From Chinchilla lanigera (lineage: Eukaryota; Chordata; Mammalia; Rodentia; Chinchillidae): a stretch of 64,000 nucleotides of DNA. The position numbers and the translations under genes were made by a program. Under the pieces are notes generated by a model. The model was not told the DNA's origin, made no database searches, and saw only the letters and a list, made by a program, of their open reading frames with translations. The stretch is taken from contig NW_004955477.1 of assembly GCF_000276665.1 (NCBI RefSeq), forward strand, positions 4,959,309 through 5,023,308, written 5' to 3'. Positions 38,363-51,578 of the stretch are shown one piece after another. Positions within the stretch are counted from its first letter, which is position 1, and every line of letters starts with the position of its first letter.

Positions 38363-41300
38363 AAAAACAAAACAAAAAGAAAGAAACTTGAAATGGAGAT
38401 AACAGTTATTTCCTAATCAAGATTTCCTGAATTTCTAGCAAAGTCACAGACTGAGTTTACTGTTAATAGCCTCATTAAATATTTATAAAGCACCTGTTAC
38501 TAGAGAGTACTATGCTTTGTCTTTTAAGGATTTCATTGTGTTGTGAACATTTTGGTCCATTTTTTCTTCCTATTTCAAAGCATTCAAAGCATCCCCCACA
38601 GAAGTTTTAGGAAGTATGTAATGATGAGAAAGACTTATCTTAAAGATATTTTTGGTTGCAAACTCATACTCAAATTTCTAATTGACCACCATGTACCTCT
38701 CTATCCCCACCCCCGCTGGCTCTAAGACTTCTTTCCAGTAAACTAACCCACCCACTTACTGACCTTGGGCAGCATCTTAATCCCTTCTTCCCCAGTTGCC
38801 ATGTTACAAGTATTTTCCAGCTGTGATGTTTCACTCATAACTGTCCCCTTATTCCTACCCTCCCAGTGCCACCAGTTAGCTCCAGCACTAAGTGACTTCT
38901 CATCTGTGGCACCTTTTCAATTCTCCTCCAGTTCCTTGTACTTGGTTTATTTCTGGACAGTAAGATAATCTTCTGTTAGTACATTTTCCTTCCTTCTTCA
39001 AAACATTCAATAAACAGGCCTCTGTTTTTCTGCTGGTTCCTGCTTAAACTGGCTTCAAACTATCTTCACTCTGATAGAAGCCCCCAAGTCCTTGTGAAAG
39101 GTCACACCTCATTACTCCTGTGCTCTGAGCCTGGTAACACTTGACTTAAGCCTTAGGACACCCATATGCTGGGCCCAGGGGCCCCATCTCAATCTTCACG
39201 CTGCAATCTAGGCATGGCGTCATTTCTTAAAACCTCATGTCCTGACTGTCCAGCGTGTAAGTCATCAAGTGCTTGCCATCTCCTATCCTCCTCCTGGACT
39301 GAGTTTCCTGAGGATCTCTCACTCAATCTCAAAAGACCTTGCTCATTGCCTTGGCCATTGCTGCCACTGCTCAGTACATCATTTCCGTGAATGACAAATC
39401 CTTTCCAAACAAAGCCATCTGTATATCAATCCACCTTCCGTATGCCTGCCCCATTTTAGGAGCCTAGATTTCAGACTTTCACTACATTTCCAAGGGTGCT
39501 AAAATCACTTATTGAAAAATGAGCACATTTAGTGAACCAAAACTCAGACAATATAAGGAATGTAGACCCTAACCATTAAGAACATATGGAAGAGATTTTT
39601 TTAAAAGGGAAATTGACCAGTACAGGATACTTTCCTGAAAATGAGTGTGTAGGGATCCACATCACCAATGGAATGACCTAGAATTACGAAGATTTTTCAG
39701 TTTCATTAAGACTGCTAATGGAACATACCCCAAAGGGGCTCCTCAACAGAGCCACTGAGAAGAGGGCCCCATGCTATGAGGCTGCCCTGTGTCCCTTTCC
39801 CTCTGGAGCACTTGCCTAGAGAGAAAGTGACTTTTACTTGCAAAGCTGCTTGTACTATTTTCAGCATTCCATACGCAGTCTCCCTTTCATGTCTCTTATA
39901 TGGTACAGTTTACTGCATTTCATTTTATGCCCAAGGCTAGATTATTAAGGATTGAATTGGAATTTTCCATAGTAACTTCAATATAAACTTCAACCAGCAT
40001 TTGGACATGCTATTATGATATTTTTAAAGTTTCTTTACTACAGTATCGGCTGAAATAGTGTCACTTATGTGAACGTGCACCGTGTAAAGATGAACGTCCC
40101 TGGCTTTTTCTTGCTCAGACTTCCTAACATCAGGATGATAAAGTAAAGAGACATGTCTCTAGATGGACAATACTTGAATTATCACTGTGTACTATGTAAA
40201 AACAATATTCACAAATAATGACTTTGGAAAAAGTTATTTCCAGATTCACTTAAAATACAGTGTTAGCCAAAAGGTTTATACAGTAAGTCAGGCACAGAAT
40301 TCCTTTTTGTCCCTAATAGCTGCTTTTCTGTATTCACTGTCAATTGTCCCACTTAGAGCTAGGAATGCAGTCAGCAGAAATATACAGGGGTATTGGGTAA
40401 GTGTTTTGTTTTTATTTAGATAGTGACTTGTAATTTGATAGTATTGTTACACACCTCAAAGTCCTTCAGCTCACTCATAGTTTGAGTAAAGCCTGAAGTA
40501 GATCTGACTCACTTTGCACTGAGTATCCTGGTGACTTAAAGCAGAGGGGTTTCTGAAAGAAACTATTAGGACCAAGAGATGTCTCTGAGGTTACACGGTG
40601 CCTTAATCTGACAGGCAAGATTCTTAGTTGCCTGGAGATACCTCAGTGCTGTGAGAATCTGATTGTATATATTTTCAGACATTGTGCAAAGGTTAAAACT
40701 GCACTTCGCCCTGGCTTGCTGGTTAGCACAGGTCTTTTCCAAACAACTTGTTTTACATAAATTGTGCCAGGGTCCCTGCAGCTGGTTCCAAATCTGTGTT
40801 CTGTTCTTAATGTGCAAGGTGAATGCATTTTAAAAATAAACTGATTAAAGTCATGAAGTTTTATTACATTTGTGTCAAGATTAGCTCAAGTGTGCTAAAG
40901 GAGTCTCAGAATGTTGGTATTGGAACTTCACGGGAATGCACGTGTTGTCATGTAATATCAATCATATTAAATTTTTGCTTAAAATATTGAAGGCACTCCA
41001 TAATGTTATGAAATATTAAAATCAAATATGTGAGGAGACTAAAAAGGATCTGCTTCATAAATTATATCAGCTAATTTTGGGTTGGGGAATGTAGATCTCA
41101 GTGGAATTGTGGATAAAGGAGGTAGCCATTCCCACTTATGAAGGAGCTGTTTAAAATACTGATGCTTGTTTTATCTAGGGAGTCCCTATGACCACCTCAT
41201 TCCTCAAATGACCGTGTATGCCTAAGTACGTACAACTTGTGTGGTTACCCAAATGTCCTGTTACTCAGCAACCTTCATGTATCTGCTCAAGTATCTGATG

Positions 41301-43259
41301 GGTTGGTCTAGCACCTTAGAATAAAAATCCCTGGTGAACCCTATACTGCCCTTCTGAGTGAATGCTTATCCATAGAGTTGCTGCTTTATGATGCAGCTGT
41401 GATCACTTCTGTATCATCATTCTCTGGGAAACAGCTTGGCCCCAACATAAGTAGTCTGCCTCTCATACGAGAGAGAGTTCAGTCATGTCTCTAAATGAGA
41501 CAGCCGTGGGTTGGAGCAAAAATAAGAGAATACAAATGTCCAGCCACGTGAATGAATCTGTCCTATTGCTCCACTGTGATCAACTGTTATTTGTGAGAAT
41601 TGTTTTTATTTTCTGCTTCTTTCATTGTGTAGGACCCTTCCTTGTAGATGGATGCCTTTCATGTACAAGTCTTCCATTGAATCATTATTATTATTTTTCA
41701 GAGCAGTTTTTCCCTACAGAGGGAGAAACAAAAGACAAAAAATTCCCTGTCCTTTCACAGGGGCAGAACAGTTGCAGTAAAACAAAGAAGCCCCCCAAAT
41801 AAATCAAGTGATGGAGTATCCAGGGTTTTGTAAGCTTGCTGAGCAAATGTGGAACTTTCTAGCTTTAGCCTTGTAAGCCTATTTCCTAACTAATATTTCT
41901 TAATAGGATAATGGGCCTGATTTAAGTAAAAGTTTCAAAAGTCTTAATCACAATAGTAAAATAAAAAGTCACAGCAACTGTAGTAAAGTTCAAAGGCATG
42001 CTTTGCTTTTCAAGGGCATCCTGTCTTTAGAGGTCTTTCCATTCACTAAGGAAGTTAAACTGAATTACCCTGTCATTTTAAGGAAATGAAGGATTTATCG
42101 AAGAGAATAGAATTATGTAGATAACATAACTTATGCAAAATCATGTAATTAGTGATAGCTGTGCTAGACTTTTTCCTCTAACTGTGCCTTTGATGAAACA
42201 CATCATGAGGAGCAGTGCCATCTAATGTAAGTAGTAAACATGGATAGTAAATTATTAATATCTGGTGAGGCATGCAGATGGCAGGACTTCCATATTTTTC
42301 CTTTGAGATCCTTGTACGTGTTTGCTAATCATTCTTGCAAGAAAACTGCAAAGATAAATATGAACTTTGAAAAGTAACATTCAACAGGATATGGATATAA
42401 TAAATAGCACAATGTGACCGCCTCTGCATAGTAAAACGATGGTTCGTTTCTGCTCAAGCTGTAGCATAAGCTATTTTAATAAGATTATACCATTTTCACA
42501 TATGCACTACTCACTGGGAATGGCCCGGGTCTTGTGATTTGGGTGGCATTTTTAAATCAAGTCCCCACTGTAACCTTGACAGTCCCCTGAATGGTATATG
42601 GAAAGGTAACCCCCAGGCAAGTCCTGGATAGGGTTAAAACCTTCAAGCCACTGACCTCGACCCTCTGCTAGCCAGAGCTAGCTAGTGATCTTTTGAAATG
42701 ATCACTTGGTTGCTAGCCAAGGCAGGGCTTGCCCAAAGTTCCTTGCCTCTCTTGCCAGTTTCACCTCGGGATGCTCAGGCAGAATTTCAGCACCTAAACA
42801 GACAAGGTCAAAAATAAACTGCTTCACTGCTGCTCTGGCTCAGGGGCCCGAGAGGGCGTCCAGCCCCTCAGTACAGACCTGCATCAGGGCAGGGGAAAGG
42901 ACCTGCGCCCTGCTATGGAGATGAGCAAAATGCACCTATTTTCTCCCTTATTTACTCCAGGGGCGACTCTCCTCCCCCACTCCTGGCATCTCTTTATCAC
43001 TGGCTCCATCTCCCTGTGGCATATTTTTGGGTAGTAGAATGCTGAGGTCACAGGGAGAGACTCTGTGAGCAGTGGAGACGCCAGCCAGAACCCTGAGCAT
43101 GAACCAGCAAGACGCAGACTCTTGCTCTTGACTTTGGGTTCCAGTCGCTGCCTGGCCCCTAGCTGGCCCAAGGCTCTCTCCTCTCTCGTGCTCTCAATGC
43201 CAGCTTGCCCACTTGCTTGGTCTGCAGCGTTGGTTGGTTTCCCACGCCTGTGCGGATCA
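38363..43259. other. Non-coding, repeat-poor intronic stretch
   Basis: Almost 5 kb with no SINE that I can name. Possible degraded L2 remains around 38.75-39.45 kb are too weak to call. The stretch ends at the CpG island. Low repeat content near a promoter is common for regulatory DNA. Confidence 0.45.
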
Positions 43260-43902
43260 AACTACTGGATGCCAGGCACCAGGAAACCCGCAGGCGCCGA
43301 CCCCAGCCCGCAGCCCCGTGAAGGTGCCAACTCAAGCAAGCTAGGAGACGGACATTTCACGTGGGCATCTGCCTTTGCTCCTAATCGCGCCTTGCCTGAG
43401 TAGCCAGCGCCAGGGGTCCTCTGCTCTGACTTATTACCGCCCGCCCCCACTCCCCAAGTTAATCAGCGATACTTGCCAGTTAGCTTTAGTTTGGAAAATA
43501 CTTAAAAGCCTCGAAATGTTCTGGAGAGGCGGCCATCCCCAGGTCCCCCCAGTTCTGCCTGGCTAGGGCTGTCGGGCGTTCGTTCACGAGGCTGTGGCGT
43601 TTGTCTAGAATCCACATCGCACACACGCAGCCCCGCTCCTCGCTGGCGGTGGCCAAAGTTGCCAGAAGCCCCTGAGCCACCAGGTCGCTCCAGATGCAGT
43701 TGCGTAACCTCGCCCCGTACCCACTGCCCACCTCCCGGTGAGCTCCTGGCTGCACCGGCGGGTTCTGGCCCAGGCGAAGCCGGTTTGGGGGCGAGTGCGT
43801 GCACCTGAACCGAGGTCGGTTTCTGTCCCGGCGGTGCTCTGCCCGCGGCCAAGTGCAGCGGGCGCGGGGGCGCGGGAGGAGAGAACGCGGGGCTCGGCTT
43901 AC

Positions 43903-44100
43903 CTTCCGCTGCTTACAGATAAGTCGAGGTCGGAGCAGCGCCTGGCTCGGGCATGTCTCGCCGCGGACCCTGGCAAGCCTGGCGCGGCAGGGAGCACTCG
44001 GGGCAGGGCATCCGCGGCAAAGCTCGCCAGGCTCGCGCGGCGGAAGGCTCGGCTCTCGGGACTTGGCCGGCTGCGCGCCCGCCCCCTCCACTGCCGCCGG
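43903..44100 (-). other. INSYN2A: Candidate INSYN2A first exon (5' UTR), visible part
   Basis: On the minus strand the sequence AGCGGAAG|GTAAGC at 43910-43897 is a near-consensus splice donor inside the CpG island. The sequence on its exonic side runs into the N gap at 44101, where the start may lie. The INSYN2A ATG is five bases inside the next exon, so this exon would be entirely untranslated. The upper boundary given here is only the edge of the gap. Confidence 0.5.
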
Positions 44101-44235
44101 NNNNNNNNNNNNNNNNNNNNNNNNNNNNNNNNNNNNNNNNNNNNNNNNNNNNNNNNNNNNNNNNNNNNNNNNNNNNNNNNNNNNNNNNNNNNNNNNNNNN
44201 NNNNNNNNNNNNNNNNNNNNNNNNNNNNNNNNNNN
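44101..44235. other. Assembly gap (135 N)
   Basis: A run of 135 N lies inside the most GC-rich part of the CpG island. The open frames that span it are unreliable because the missing bases are unknown. Confidence 1.
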
Positions 44236-44954
44236 CGGCGGAGGAGCCAGCCACAGCCACCCGGCTCCGTGCTCCTCCGATGTCCTCATTTACTGCAATT
44301 GTCTTCGGCGAGATCTCAGAGCCGGGGCCGGGGGCGGGGGCGCAGAGGGGAGGGAGCAGGAGGGAAATCCTTGCCGCCGCTCCTGGGTCCCAGCTACTCC
44401 GCGGAGCCAGGCGGCCAGAGGAGAGGGCGCCCGGAGCTGCACGCCAGTCTGTCGCCTGTGCGCTCCTCTGGCACCGAGGCGGGCGGAGCCCCGGGCCCGC
44501 GGGGGCGGAGGCGGGGGCGGCGCGGGGCCAGGCCGGGGAGCGCGCGTGGGGTGGGGATCTGGAGCGAGTGGAGGAGCTCCCTCCCGCCGACGCCCGAGTG
44601 GGAGCTGGAGAACGAGGTTGAAGGAGCTGCAGCCGGCAGCCGCCTGCGCGCGGGGCTCCACGGCGGCGCGTCCTCGAGGTTTTCCGGCTGCAGGCGGCGC
44701 TGCGCAGCCCAGGAACTTGTTGAGCCTGTCCTGGAGCTGCCTCCGGAGCACTGGCAGGCTGGGGGACCCTGTATTTTCTCCTAGGAGGGAGTCAGTGGGG
44801 CCTGGTTTAATGGCTTCACGCTGTGCCAGCTGACCCAGCCCAGCAGGACTTTGAAAACTGGAAGCCCCAGAGACTTAGCTAGAGAGTGTTGGGGAATAGG
44901 TACCAGCCCCCTTAACTGCAGATTGCTGCTTTGTGGAGGGTGGGGTCAAAGTCA

Positions 44955-44966
44955 CTTACCAGTGCT
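44955..44966 (-). other. Alternative candidate splice donor upstream of the CpG island
   Basis: Minus-strand GCACTG|GTAAGT, with the last exonic base at 44960, matches the donor consensus perfectly on the intron side. It would terminate an alternative upstream 5' UTR exon of INSYN2A, but no promoter for such an exon is evident and no transcript is available. Confidence 0.3.
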
Positions 44967-45129
44967 GGGTCAATCTGGAGTCTGTCCCCTCCAACAGAGG
45001 ACTTAGAAGGCAGACTAGCATTCAGTGCCCTGAGGGCAGAACGGAGTGTCTTCTGGGAGTACTCCGGAGTGGCACCACTGCTGCTCTTAAGCAATCTTCT
45101 GCCCAGTTGCCGCACATATCACCCACATG

Positions 45130-46589
45130 CCTGAAGCCACGGGATACATGCTGTTTGTTAGGGGCAGAGTTGAGTTCTTTTGGGCAAGAGATCTATCTAG
45201 GCTACACAAGGAGACTACACAAGAATACCCCCATCTAGAGTCCACCAAAGTGTTGGTTTTTCTGAGCCTGACCACAGCACAGGGTCCCCCTGATGCCTGG
45301 GAGCTCTAACATCTGGGCCTGGAACTAAGCATGTAGCTGACTGCAAGTCTCCTACCCGCTCCACTTTCTTCTCAGAGCAGAAGGGTATCCAGGACTTGGG
45401 GACATTTAACACCAGATGGCAGTGGTTCCTACTACTGACCCCTTTAAAATATTGCTTTTGCAGATGGGCTTTTGCAACTGTGGGCTCCGGGGATTCTCCA
45501 GGGTGTGTGTGTGTGTGGGGGGGAGGCTTTCTGTAAATCTTTTGTTATTGCAAACCCATAGAGTAGAAATCTGCCTTCCAACTCTTAAATGTTTCACTGT
45601 AAATAAAGCTCCCAGGAAACATGGAAACGGTGCTGGTGGTAACAGAAAGCTAAAGTTTTAGGGGTCATGGGTGGAAATAGATAAACATACATGCGTGTGT
45701 AGGAGGGCAGCGTCCGCCACTGGTGGCACTGTGAGCTGGAAAACATCTCTAAGGATGGTGTCATTTGAGATCCCCCTGGTGTATGCCTCTAGTAAGAAAA
45801 TGAAACACTGTAATTGGCAGGGTAGAAGGTCCACTTAAATGAAGAGAAGGGTTTAATTGAGCTTTGTAGCCTCATCAGACCGTCTTGAGCTGTTCAGTTG
45901 CCTAGTAGACTTCAATTGTATCTCTGTTAAAATCATTGGTATTCTTCCTCTTTTTTGAAGAACCCCTTCACCTGTTGCATTAGCAAAGTGCCAGTCTTCA
46001 GCATCACAGATTAGAATAATGATATGGACTTGTCTCACCAGACCTTTGGCCATGGATGGATACTCCATATGGATGACTATCCTGCACCATCATATGTGCA
46101 TCTTTAAAGCAGGTATCGTGTTAGAGGCTGACAAAAGGTGATTTTGCTATTTTCCCATCCACAGACCTTCATTGCATTATCATTTTTATGGACAGAATAA
46201 ATGCATATTTTTAGAGTCTAAAATGAGTTTTTTAATTCACCTTCCTCAAGATATGATGGTAGATTTATCTTAGGAATCAATTAGCTATAAATTGGTTTCT
46301 TATATTTTGCTTCAAATTTTTGCCTAAAAATGATAGACTTGCAAAGGGGAAAGTAGCTACCTTCTAAGATAAATTTCCTGAACACAGAGGCTGCTAGAGA
46401 ACAGAAATAAAAGGAAGTACAAGGCAGCTAGCTTGTCAGAATATTCCAGTCTTCTTTTGCCTTCTTCTCGGAAGTATGCATGGATTGTTTGCAGAACTGC
46501 CGGAATTCCAATCCGATAGTATAGCAAGTTCTGAGCCTTGATTTCCACATTCAAAAACATCAAGAATATACAAGTTAAAGATATTCAAG
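45130..46589. other. Flank upstream of the CpG island, no gene recognised
   Basis: Contains ACACCAGATGGCAG at 45409-45422, matching a CTCF-type core at 13 of 14 positions, which is within chance expectation for a window this size. Otherwise unique sequence. Confidence 0.4.
45504..45526 (+). repeat. (GT)n/poly-G tract
   Basis: A short GT run passes directly into a G run, just upstream of the CpG island relative to INSYN2A. Confidence 0.9.
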
Positions 46590-47010
46590 ATTGTTCATAA
46601 TAGTTTTGTTTATATTAGTTCCAAGCTTTAAAATAATCCAAATCCCTATGTACACTGGAGTGGATAGAAATGTGTTGGTTTATTCAGACTCTTGCAGCAG
46701 TAGCAGCAAAATCATTAGTTACTGATGCATGCAGCAGGAGGGAGGGGACTTGTACAAACGTTGTGTAGAACAAAGAATCCAGGCACAAGAATAAATATCA
46801 TATGATGCAGTCTTAAGATGAAGTCTTAAGAATGTGACAGAGTCATCAATGGTGGTGTGTGTCAGAGTGGTGGTTGCTTTTGGGGAATGGTATTGGCACA
46901 ACGCCATGGCACCTTCATTGGTGCTGGATTGTTTTGTGTCTTGAATTTGGTACTATAGTTGCATAGTTGTATACATATCTAGAACGTCATCAAGTTCTCT
47001 TGTTTCCCTT
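46590..47010 (+). mobile_element. Ancient L1M/HAL1-type LINE 3' fragment
   Basis: The order TGTTCATAATAGTTTTGTTT, AATAATCCAAATCCCTATGTAC, CAGAGTGGTGGTTGCTTTTGGGGA and TAGTTGTATACATATC parallels the last part of old L1 elements. It is heavily diverged. Confidence 0.5.
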
Positions 47011-48744
47011 TGATTCCATTTTGTCTGAGCGTAGCCACTGAGTCATTGCAGTGTCTACACACTACTAATTCATCCCTTGAAAGGAACCAGCTTATCAATC
47101 AGTAAGACTAACTTGTATCTACTGAATTCACTTCCTTTCCAAAAACTTAGGTAAGGAAAGAAGGGAGATGTCTGCAGATCATGTCTGCTGTCAAGGATAA
47201 AATGTCTTACGTAGCTCCCCCTGAGGCTGCTGATGGACCCTGTCTCCCTTACTCTCAGATGCATCCATGACAAGAGTTCATGTGGAAATGATTTCCCCAC
47301 CTTCCCACTTTAACGTTCTGGAGTGACTGTAGGTAAGCCTTAGGCTGTGATAAGCAGGTTATATCTTCCAGTTCAGAAGCTGCAGTAACCATCCACCTGG
47401 GTACCACTTCTACAAAGGAGAGGTAGCTCACATCCAGTACACCTGCAGGGTGGAGATTAGTAACATCAGGAAGTTTTACTTTCTCTTTCAAGAACAAGAG
47501 GGGCCGAGCACTCAAAAGGCTCTCCAGCCAGCCCTCATCTTTGACTGAGAGACCCATGCGAAGCCCTTTAGGATGATTCCCTTTGTCATACTGGAATTAC
47601 ACATTCACTGTCTGCTTTTTGGATTCCTTTCTGGTTTTGTACTCTCCCTTTGTGTAAAGTCCCCTGCCTATGGCTCTTCCATTGTCTTGGCAGTTTTATT
47701 TCCTTCCATAAGAAAACAAAGCTATGTTTCTGTGTGCTGACCCACTCTTCAGGACACTTACACCTAGGCTTCATTTCTTTGTATAATGAGAGACTAGAGC
47801 TGGCTTATTCATCCCAACTACAGTTTGGCAAAAACTGAATGCTATGAGGATTGGTTGAAATCCCTGGTTTGCTGTACTATATCATTGTGAATCTAATTTT
47901 CTGTAAGGAATGGGATTGTTTCATTTTTAAGGAGAACAAAAGTGACTGTAGGTTCTCTTTAACATACCGCAGAACAGTAGTGGTGATCAGTGAGAAAGAA
48001 CAGAGGGTGAATATTTGCTTCTGGCTCTCTCCACTACCCCGCCCCTGTCTACCCTGAAAAACCTCTCCTACGCAGGACTCTCATTGGACACAATGGCTTC
48101 TATTCCCAAAGTCGCTTGCTGCTTCTTTCCCTGGACTCACCAAGGAAATAAACACGTACACTTTATTTTGTTGACCTTAATTTGGTCAGTCTGTGAGAGG
48201 AAGCCCATTGGGTTCTCTTATTATCCAGGTCTAATCTACTAAGGACCAAACCTCTTCAGGCAGAGGTGGATGGCTAATGGGCTTTTCTTAATCCCTGCTG
48301 GTAATGCCACCCATCTCTCTGAGCCTGCTGAAGCCAACTTCTCAGAAAGCAGCTCATTTGCCCAGGCCAAAGAGTGATACCTTTGACCAGAAATAGGTCA
48401 AGAAGGGATAAAAATTGCTTTCAAATTCCAGTGTCTAGCCTGTTAATCCACTTTGTGTATGTTAAGGCTGTTCACTGACCTCCCTTCTGCAGTCTGTCCT
48501 AGCACATGAGAGGTCCAGGTTCAGAGGGGCTCAGAGGGGCTACAGAGAAGCCTGAGGTCTTCTTACAGCTCTGCAAGGTGGCAGATAATTGTCTTGAGGT
48601 ATTTGGTATAGGAATTTCCTTGGTTGCGCTTCTTTCTCACCTTAAAAGTTGTAGGCATGAGTGGGAAAAAGAAGAAGGAATAGAGAATAGAAGCCTCCTT
48701 ATATTCTGCTCTTTCCCTCCCCCGTATCCTGTTTGGATATGAAG
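47011..48744. other. Non-coding, no recognised feature
   Basis: Unique-looking sequence with scattered short frames on both strands. A small tandem TCAGAGGGGC repeat at 48520-48539. Nothing supports an exon. Confidence 0.5.
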
Positions 48745-48960
48745 CTAATATAATGGTCCACTCCTGTTGGGTGCCTGCGGCATGACAGGCCTAGGTACAT
48801 TGTGCATTGTTGTCTTTTGTCCTTATAAACAATTGTAAAGTGGATTAATAGAAAACTTTTTCCACAGATACAGATCAGAAAAGATAGGCACTTTCTCTAA
48901 GATCACACAGTTAGGAAACAGTGGAGCTGAGATTCAAATGCAGTTCTACACATTGTAAAA
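48745..48960 (-). repeat. MIR SINE
   Basis: Antisense MIR: GCATGACAGGCCTAGGTACA, then TCTCTAAGATCACACAG, TTAGGAAACAGTGGAGCTG and AGATTCAAATGCAG in order. Confidence 0.65.
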
Positions 48961-49245
48961 CTACTTGCTCAGGTTTATTATTTTTATCTGTTCGTGTTGC
49001 CCCATTTGAACCAAGCATTACGTGATATTATGGTGCTGATTGAAGAGTGGCATTAGAACTGCTGGAGTCTCTCTTGTCCTTATCTGGCTGTAAGCAATGC
49101 CAGGTACCTACGTCCAAAGTGAACTGCACCCCTTCAGGTGCTTGTGGGACCTACTTGCTGCTTAGGGGACTGATTCTGACTCACGCCAAATATTGTGCTA
49201 ATTCCAAGCTCCCAGAGAGTAAATAATACCTCTGGCTCATGAAGA

Positions 49246-49271
49246 GTGTGTGTGTGTGTGTGTGTGTGTGT
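49246..49271 (+). repeat. (GT)n microsatellite
   Basis: An uninterrupted GT dinucleotide run of 13 units. Confidence 0.97.
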
Positions 49272-50792
49272 ATCCCCTTATTAGCCATATCTTCTCACTA
49301 TATCAATTGCAGTTTAAAATAAAAATGGTCACTGCAGGAATAGATCATTATGATTTTGCATTTCAGTAGCACTGTATGTCTGTGACACATAACTTGAATG
49401 ATATTAGCACATATTTTCTTCATGAGAAATATACACATTTATACCACCACACACACACATATGGCACAAAAGACTGGCCCATGTTTTTCTGGTGCCAGGT
49501 GTAATGGCACAGTATTATCATGGCCTTTTCATTCGAAACCACCTTTGGGTGCTCTCATGACTGAGCTTCAGTCCCTGTGCATGGACAGGTGCTCTTACGT
49601 GTTTTTGTTTTAGTAAGATGGCTAACACACTGTAGGTAAAATTCTAATTATCTGCCCTTGACAATTTTATTCTCTCAGTTCAATAAATTATTTTGCTAAT
49701 TTAGGTCTGAGAATTGATTACCCGACTTTAGATGTTGTATTTTTTTACTAGGAGTGTGGATCCTGCATAATGTAGTGAGTTCCTGAGCACTGAAAGTCAG
49801 ACTTTCACTCTTAAGAGCCAAATTTCAAACAGGAAGAATATCCGTTTTTTAAAAAAAATTATCTGTAGTTGTTAATCTTTTATGAATCTGCAGTTATTAA
49901 TGAAGTTGATAATCTCTAAAGTTACACTCATACTTTCAGTTCCATGTTTTTTATAAACACTTCCTTTTTATATTATTGAATCCTTGGGGAATTAAACAAA
50001 TAGGTCATCACTGTAATTCCTCTGTACTGTGGGCTGCAGATTTTCCTGTTTCCAATTTGCCTAATTCATGTTTTGGCACATTCTGAAGCCGTGTTGTACT
50101 CTAAATGTGTGTATGACTTGATAAGCTAATTCCTAGTTGTTCATCGATTAGTACTGGTCCACCTTCCAGTAATGGCAAAGTAATAATCAAAACATGTTAA
50201 TACATTTCATAAACAGTTTTTGTTTCTTCTGGAATTCAAAGAAAAGCAAGGCATTTTGTTTTTAAATTTTGCTCCATATTACTTGTTCTTTAAAATTAAC
50301 AACCAAACCAAAACAAAACAACAGTGTCCATAGTTTATAACACATATACACAGAAAGTTGTTATAGTCATGGTGGAATCAGAATCCCTGTATGTCAGCCA
50401 GCATAGCTCTGTGAGTTTCTCCCCCTGGTCTGGATGGGGTTCCCTTCATCTTCCTACATCTTGGGGAGGGTATTGAGGTTCTTGGAGACTCCTTTCATTC
50501 ACGGAGGCACATTATACAAAATTTTTTCTTATTCGTGTACATTGGTTAATTATTTCACTGGATTGAAGGAAGAAATTTGAAAGTATATTTTTAAAAACAA
50601 ATATAATAGGAATTTGGAAATTGAGTTACAAAGGTGATGCACTAAGCGTTATCAGAGGAATCTATTACTGAGATAAAGGAAATTTAAGTTCAGTTTGTGC
50701 ATTTTCTGCATGAACATCAAACATTCGTTGCAGAATTTATTGAATGGTAAACATGATACTCTGTGGTAGAACCGCTAAGAAATAAAATGAGG

Positions 50793-50898
50793 GGGCTGGG
50801 AATTTAGTTCAGCGGCACAACGCCTGCCTGGCAAGCGCAAAGTCGTGAGTTTGATTCCCGGTACCGGAGAAAAACCAAAAATAAATAAATAAATAAAT
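50793..50898 (+). mobile_element. ID SINE with exact target-site duplication
   Basis: GGGCTGGGAATTTAGTTCAG, CGCCTGCCTGGCAAGCGCAA and TTTGATTCCCGGTACCGG give a full ID body. The tail has expanded into an (AAAT)n microsatellite. AAATAAAATGAGG flanks it on both sides (50780-50792 and 50899-50911). Confidence 0.92.
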
Positions 50899-51578
50899 AA
50901 ATAAAATGAGGATTCAAGAGAGTATGATGAACAGTGCCATAAATGGCTACTCATGACACCAGTTCAACTTGTCATCATTGGATGTTATTTGTCTTCTTGG
51001 TACCTATCTTGAGTTCAGATTTCTCTGCACACTTGAACGTGGATCACCTCATTCCATTTGATGAGCATGTGCAAATGTAAAATTACCCTTGTGTTAGGAT
51101 ATCTCAGCCTATAATGTGCTATGCTCTAAAGTTCTAATAGGAGGTGAAATTTATTGATGGTTTATTTGGTTCACTGAATCTGAGTATGAGAATGAAGGAC
51201 TTCATTTTAATGGTACTTTTGCTCTTTCCCAGAGGAGTAAATATTGTCACATGAAATTGCTGATGATACTTCCAGCTCCCTTAAAATAAAACTTGTGATT
51301 CATTCACACCATGAAAATAGTAAAGAGCCAACATCTTCACCTGCAAATTCATAAGTTATTGGCTCTTTCCTTTTTGGTCCTGAGTGTTAATGAACATTTT
51401 CGCTTCTGGAGCTTTCTCTGCTGCAGACTCCAGCGTAGCTAAAAGAATGTAGTTCTGTCTGCCTGCCTCATTCTCTGAGTCTCAGACCTAGGAGTTTTGT
51501 GTTTTGTCCCTCTTGTTGTAGGCAAATTGCAGGAAATTAATTTGATATTTTAGGCAACTTCTTTTAAAAAAATAGAGT

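Larger units (their letters stand above)
24776..43902 (-). other. INSYN2A: Inferred first intron of INSYN2A
   Basis: This interval is bounded by the acceptor before the coding exon (AG at 24777-24776) and a strong candidate donor in the CpG island (AAG|GTAAGC at 43903/43902). Its length of about 19 kb resembles the distance I recall between the human INSYN2A promoter and coding exon. No other exon was recognised inside it. Additional non-coding 5' exons cannot be excluded without transcripts. Confidence 0.6.
43260..44770 (-). promoter_or_regulatory. INSYN2A: CpG island, likely INSYN2A promoter
   Basis: Base composition changes abruptly from AT-rich flanks to very GC-rich, CpG-dense sequence with repeated GGGCGG/CCGCCC-type Sp1 boxes (for example around 44480-44520). 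No TATA box is evident. It lies upstream of the INSYN2A coding exon and holds a minus-strand splice donor at 43903. A 135-base assembly gap sits in its densest part, so the exact transcription start is probably hidden. The island may also drive plus-strand transcripts; CpG islands are commonly bidirectional. Assignment to INSYN2A is inference from position and strand of the donor. Confidence 0.75.

Noticed and set aside
42670..42716. Imperfect inverted repeat with GCTAGC and TGATC arms
   Set aside because: Short arms with mismatches, no transposon-like flanks and no RNA gene context.
43486..44833. Long overlapping open frames on both strands through the CpG island
   Set aside because: They span the N gap, so their continuity is unknown, and GC-rich DNA lacks stop codons by composition. 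No known protein was recognised.
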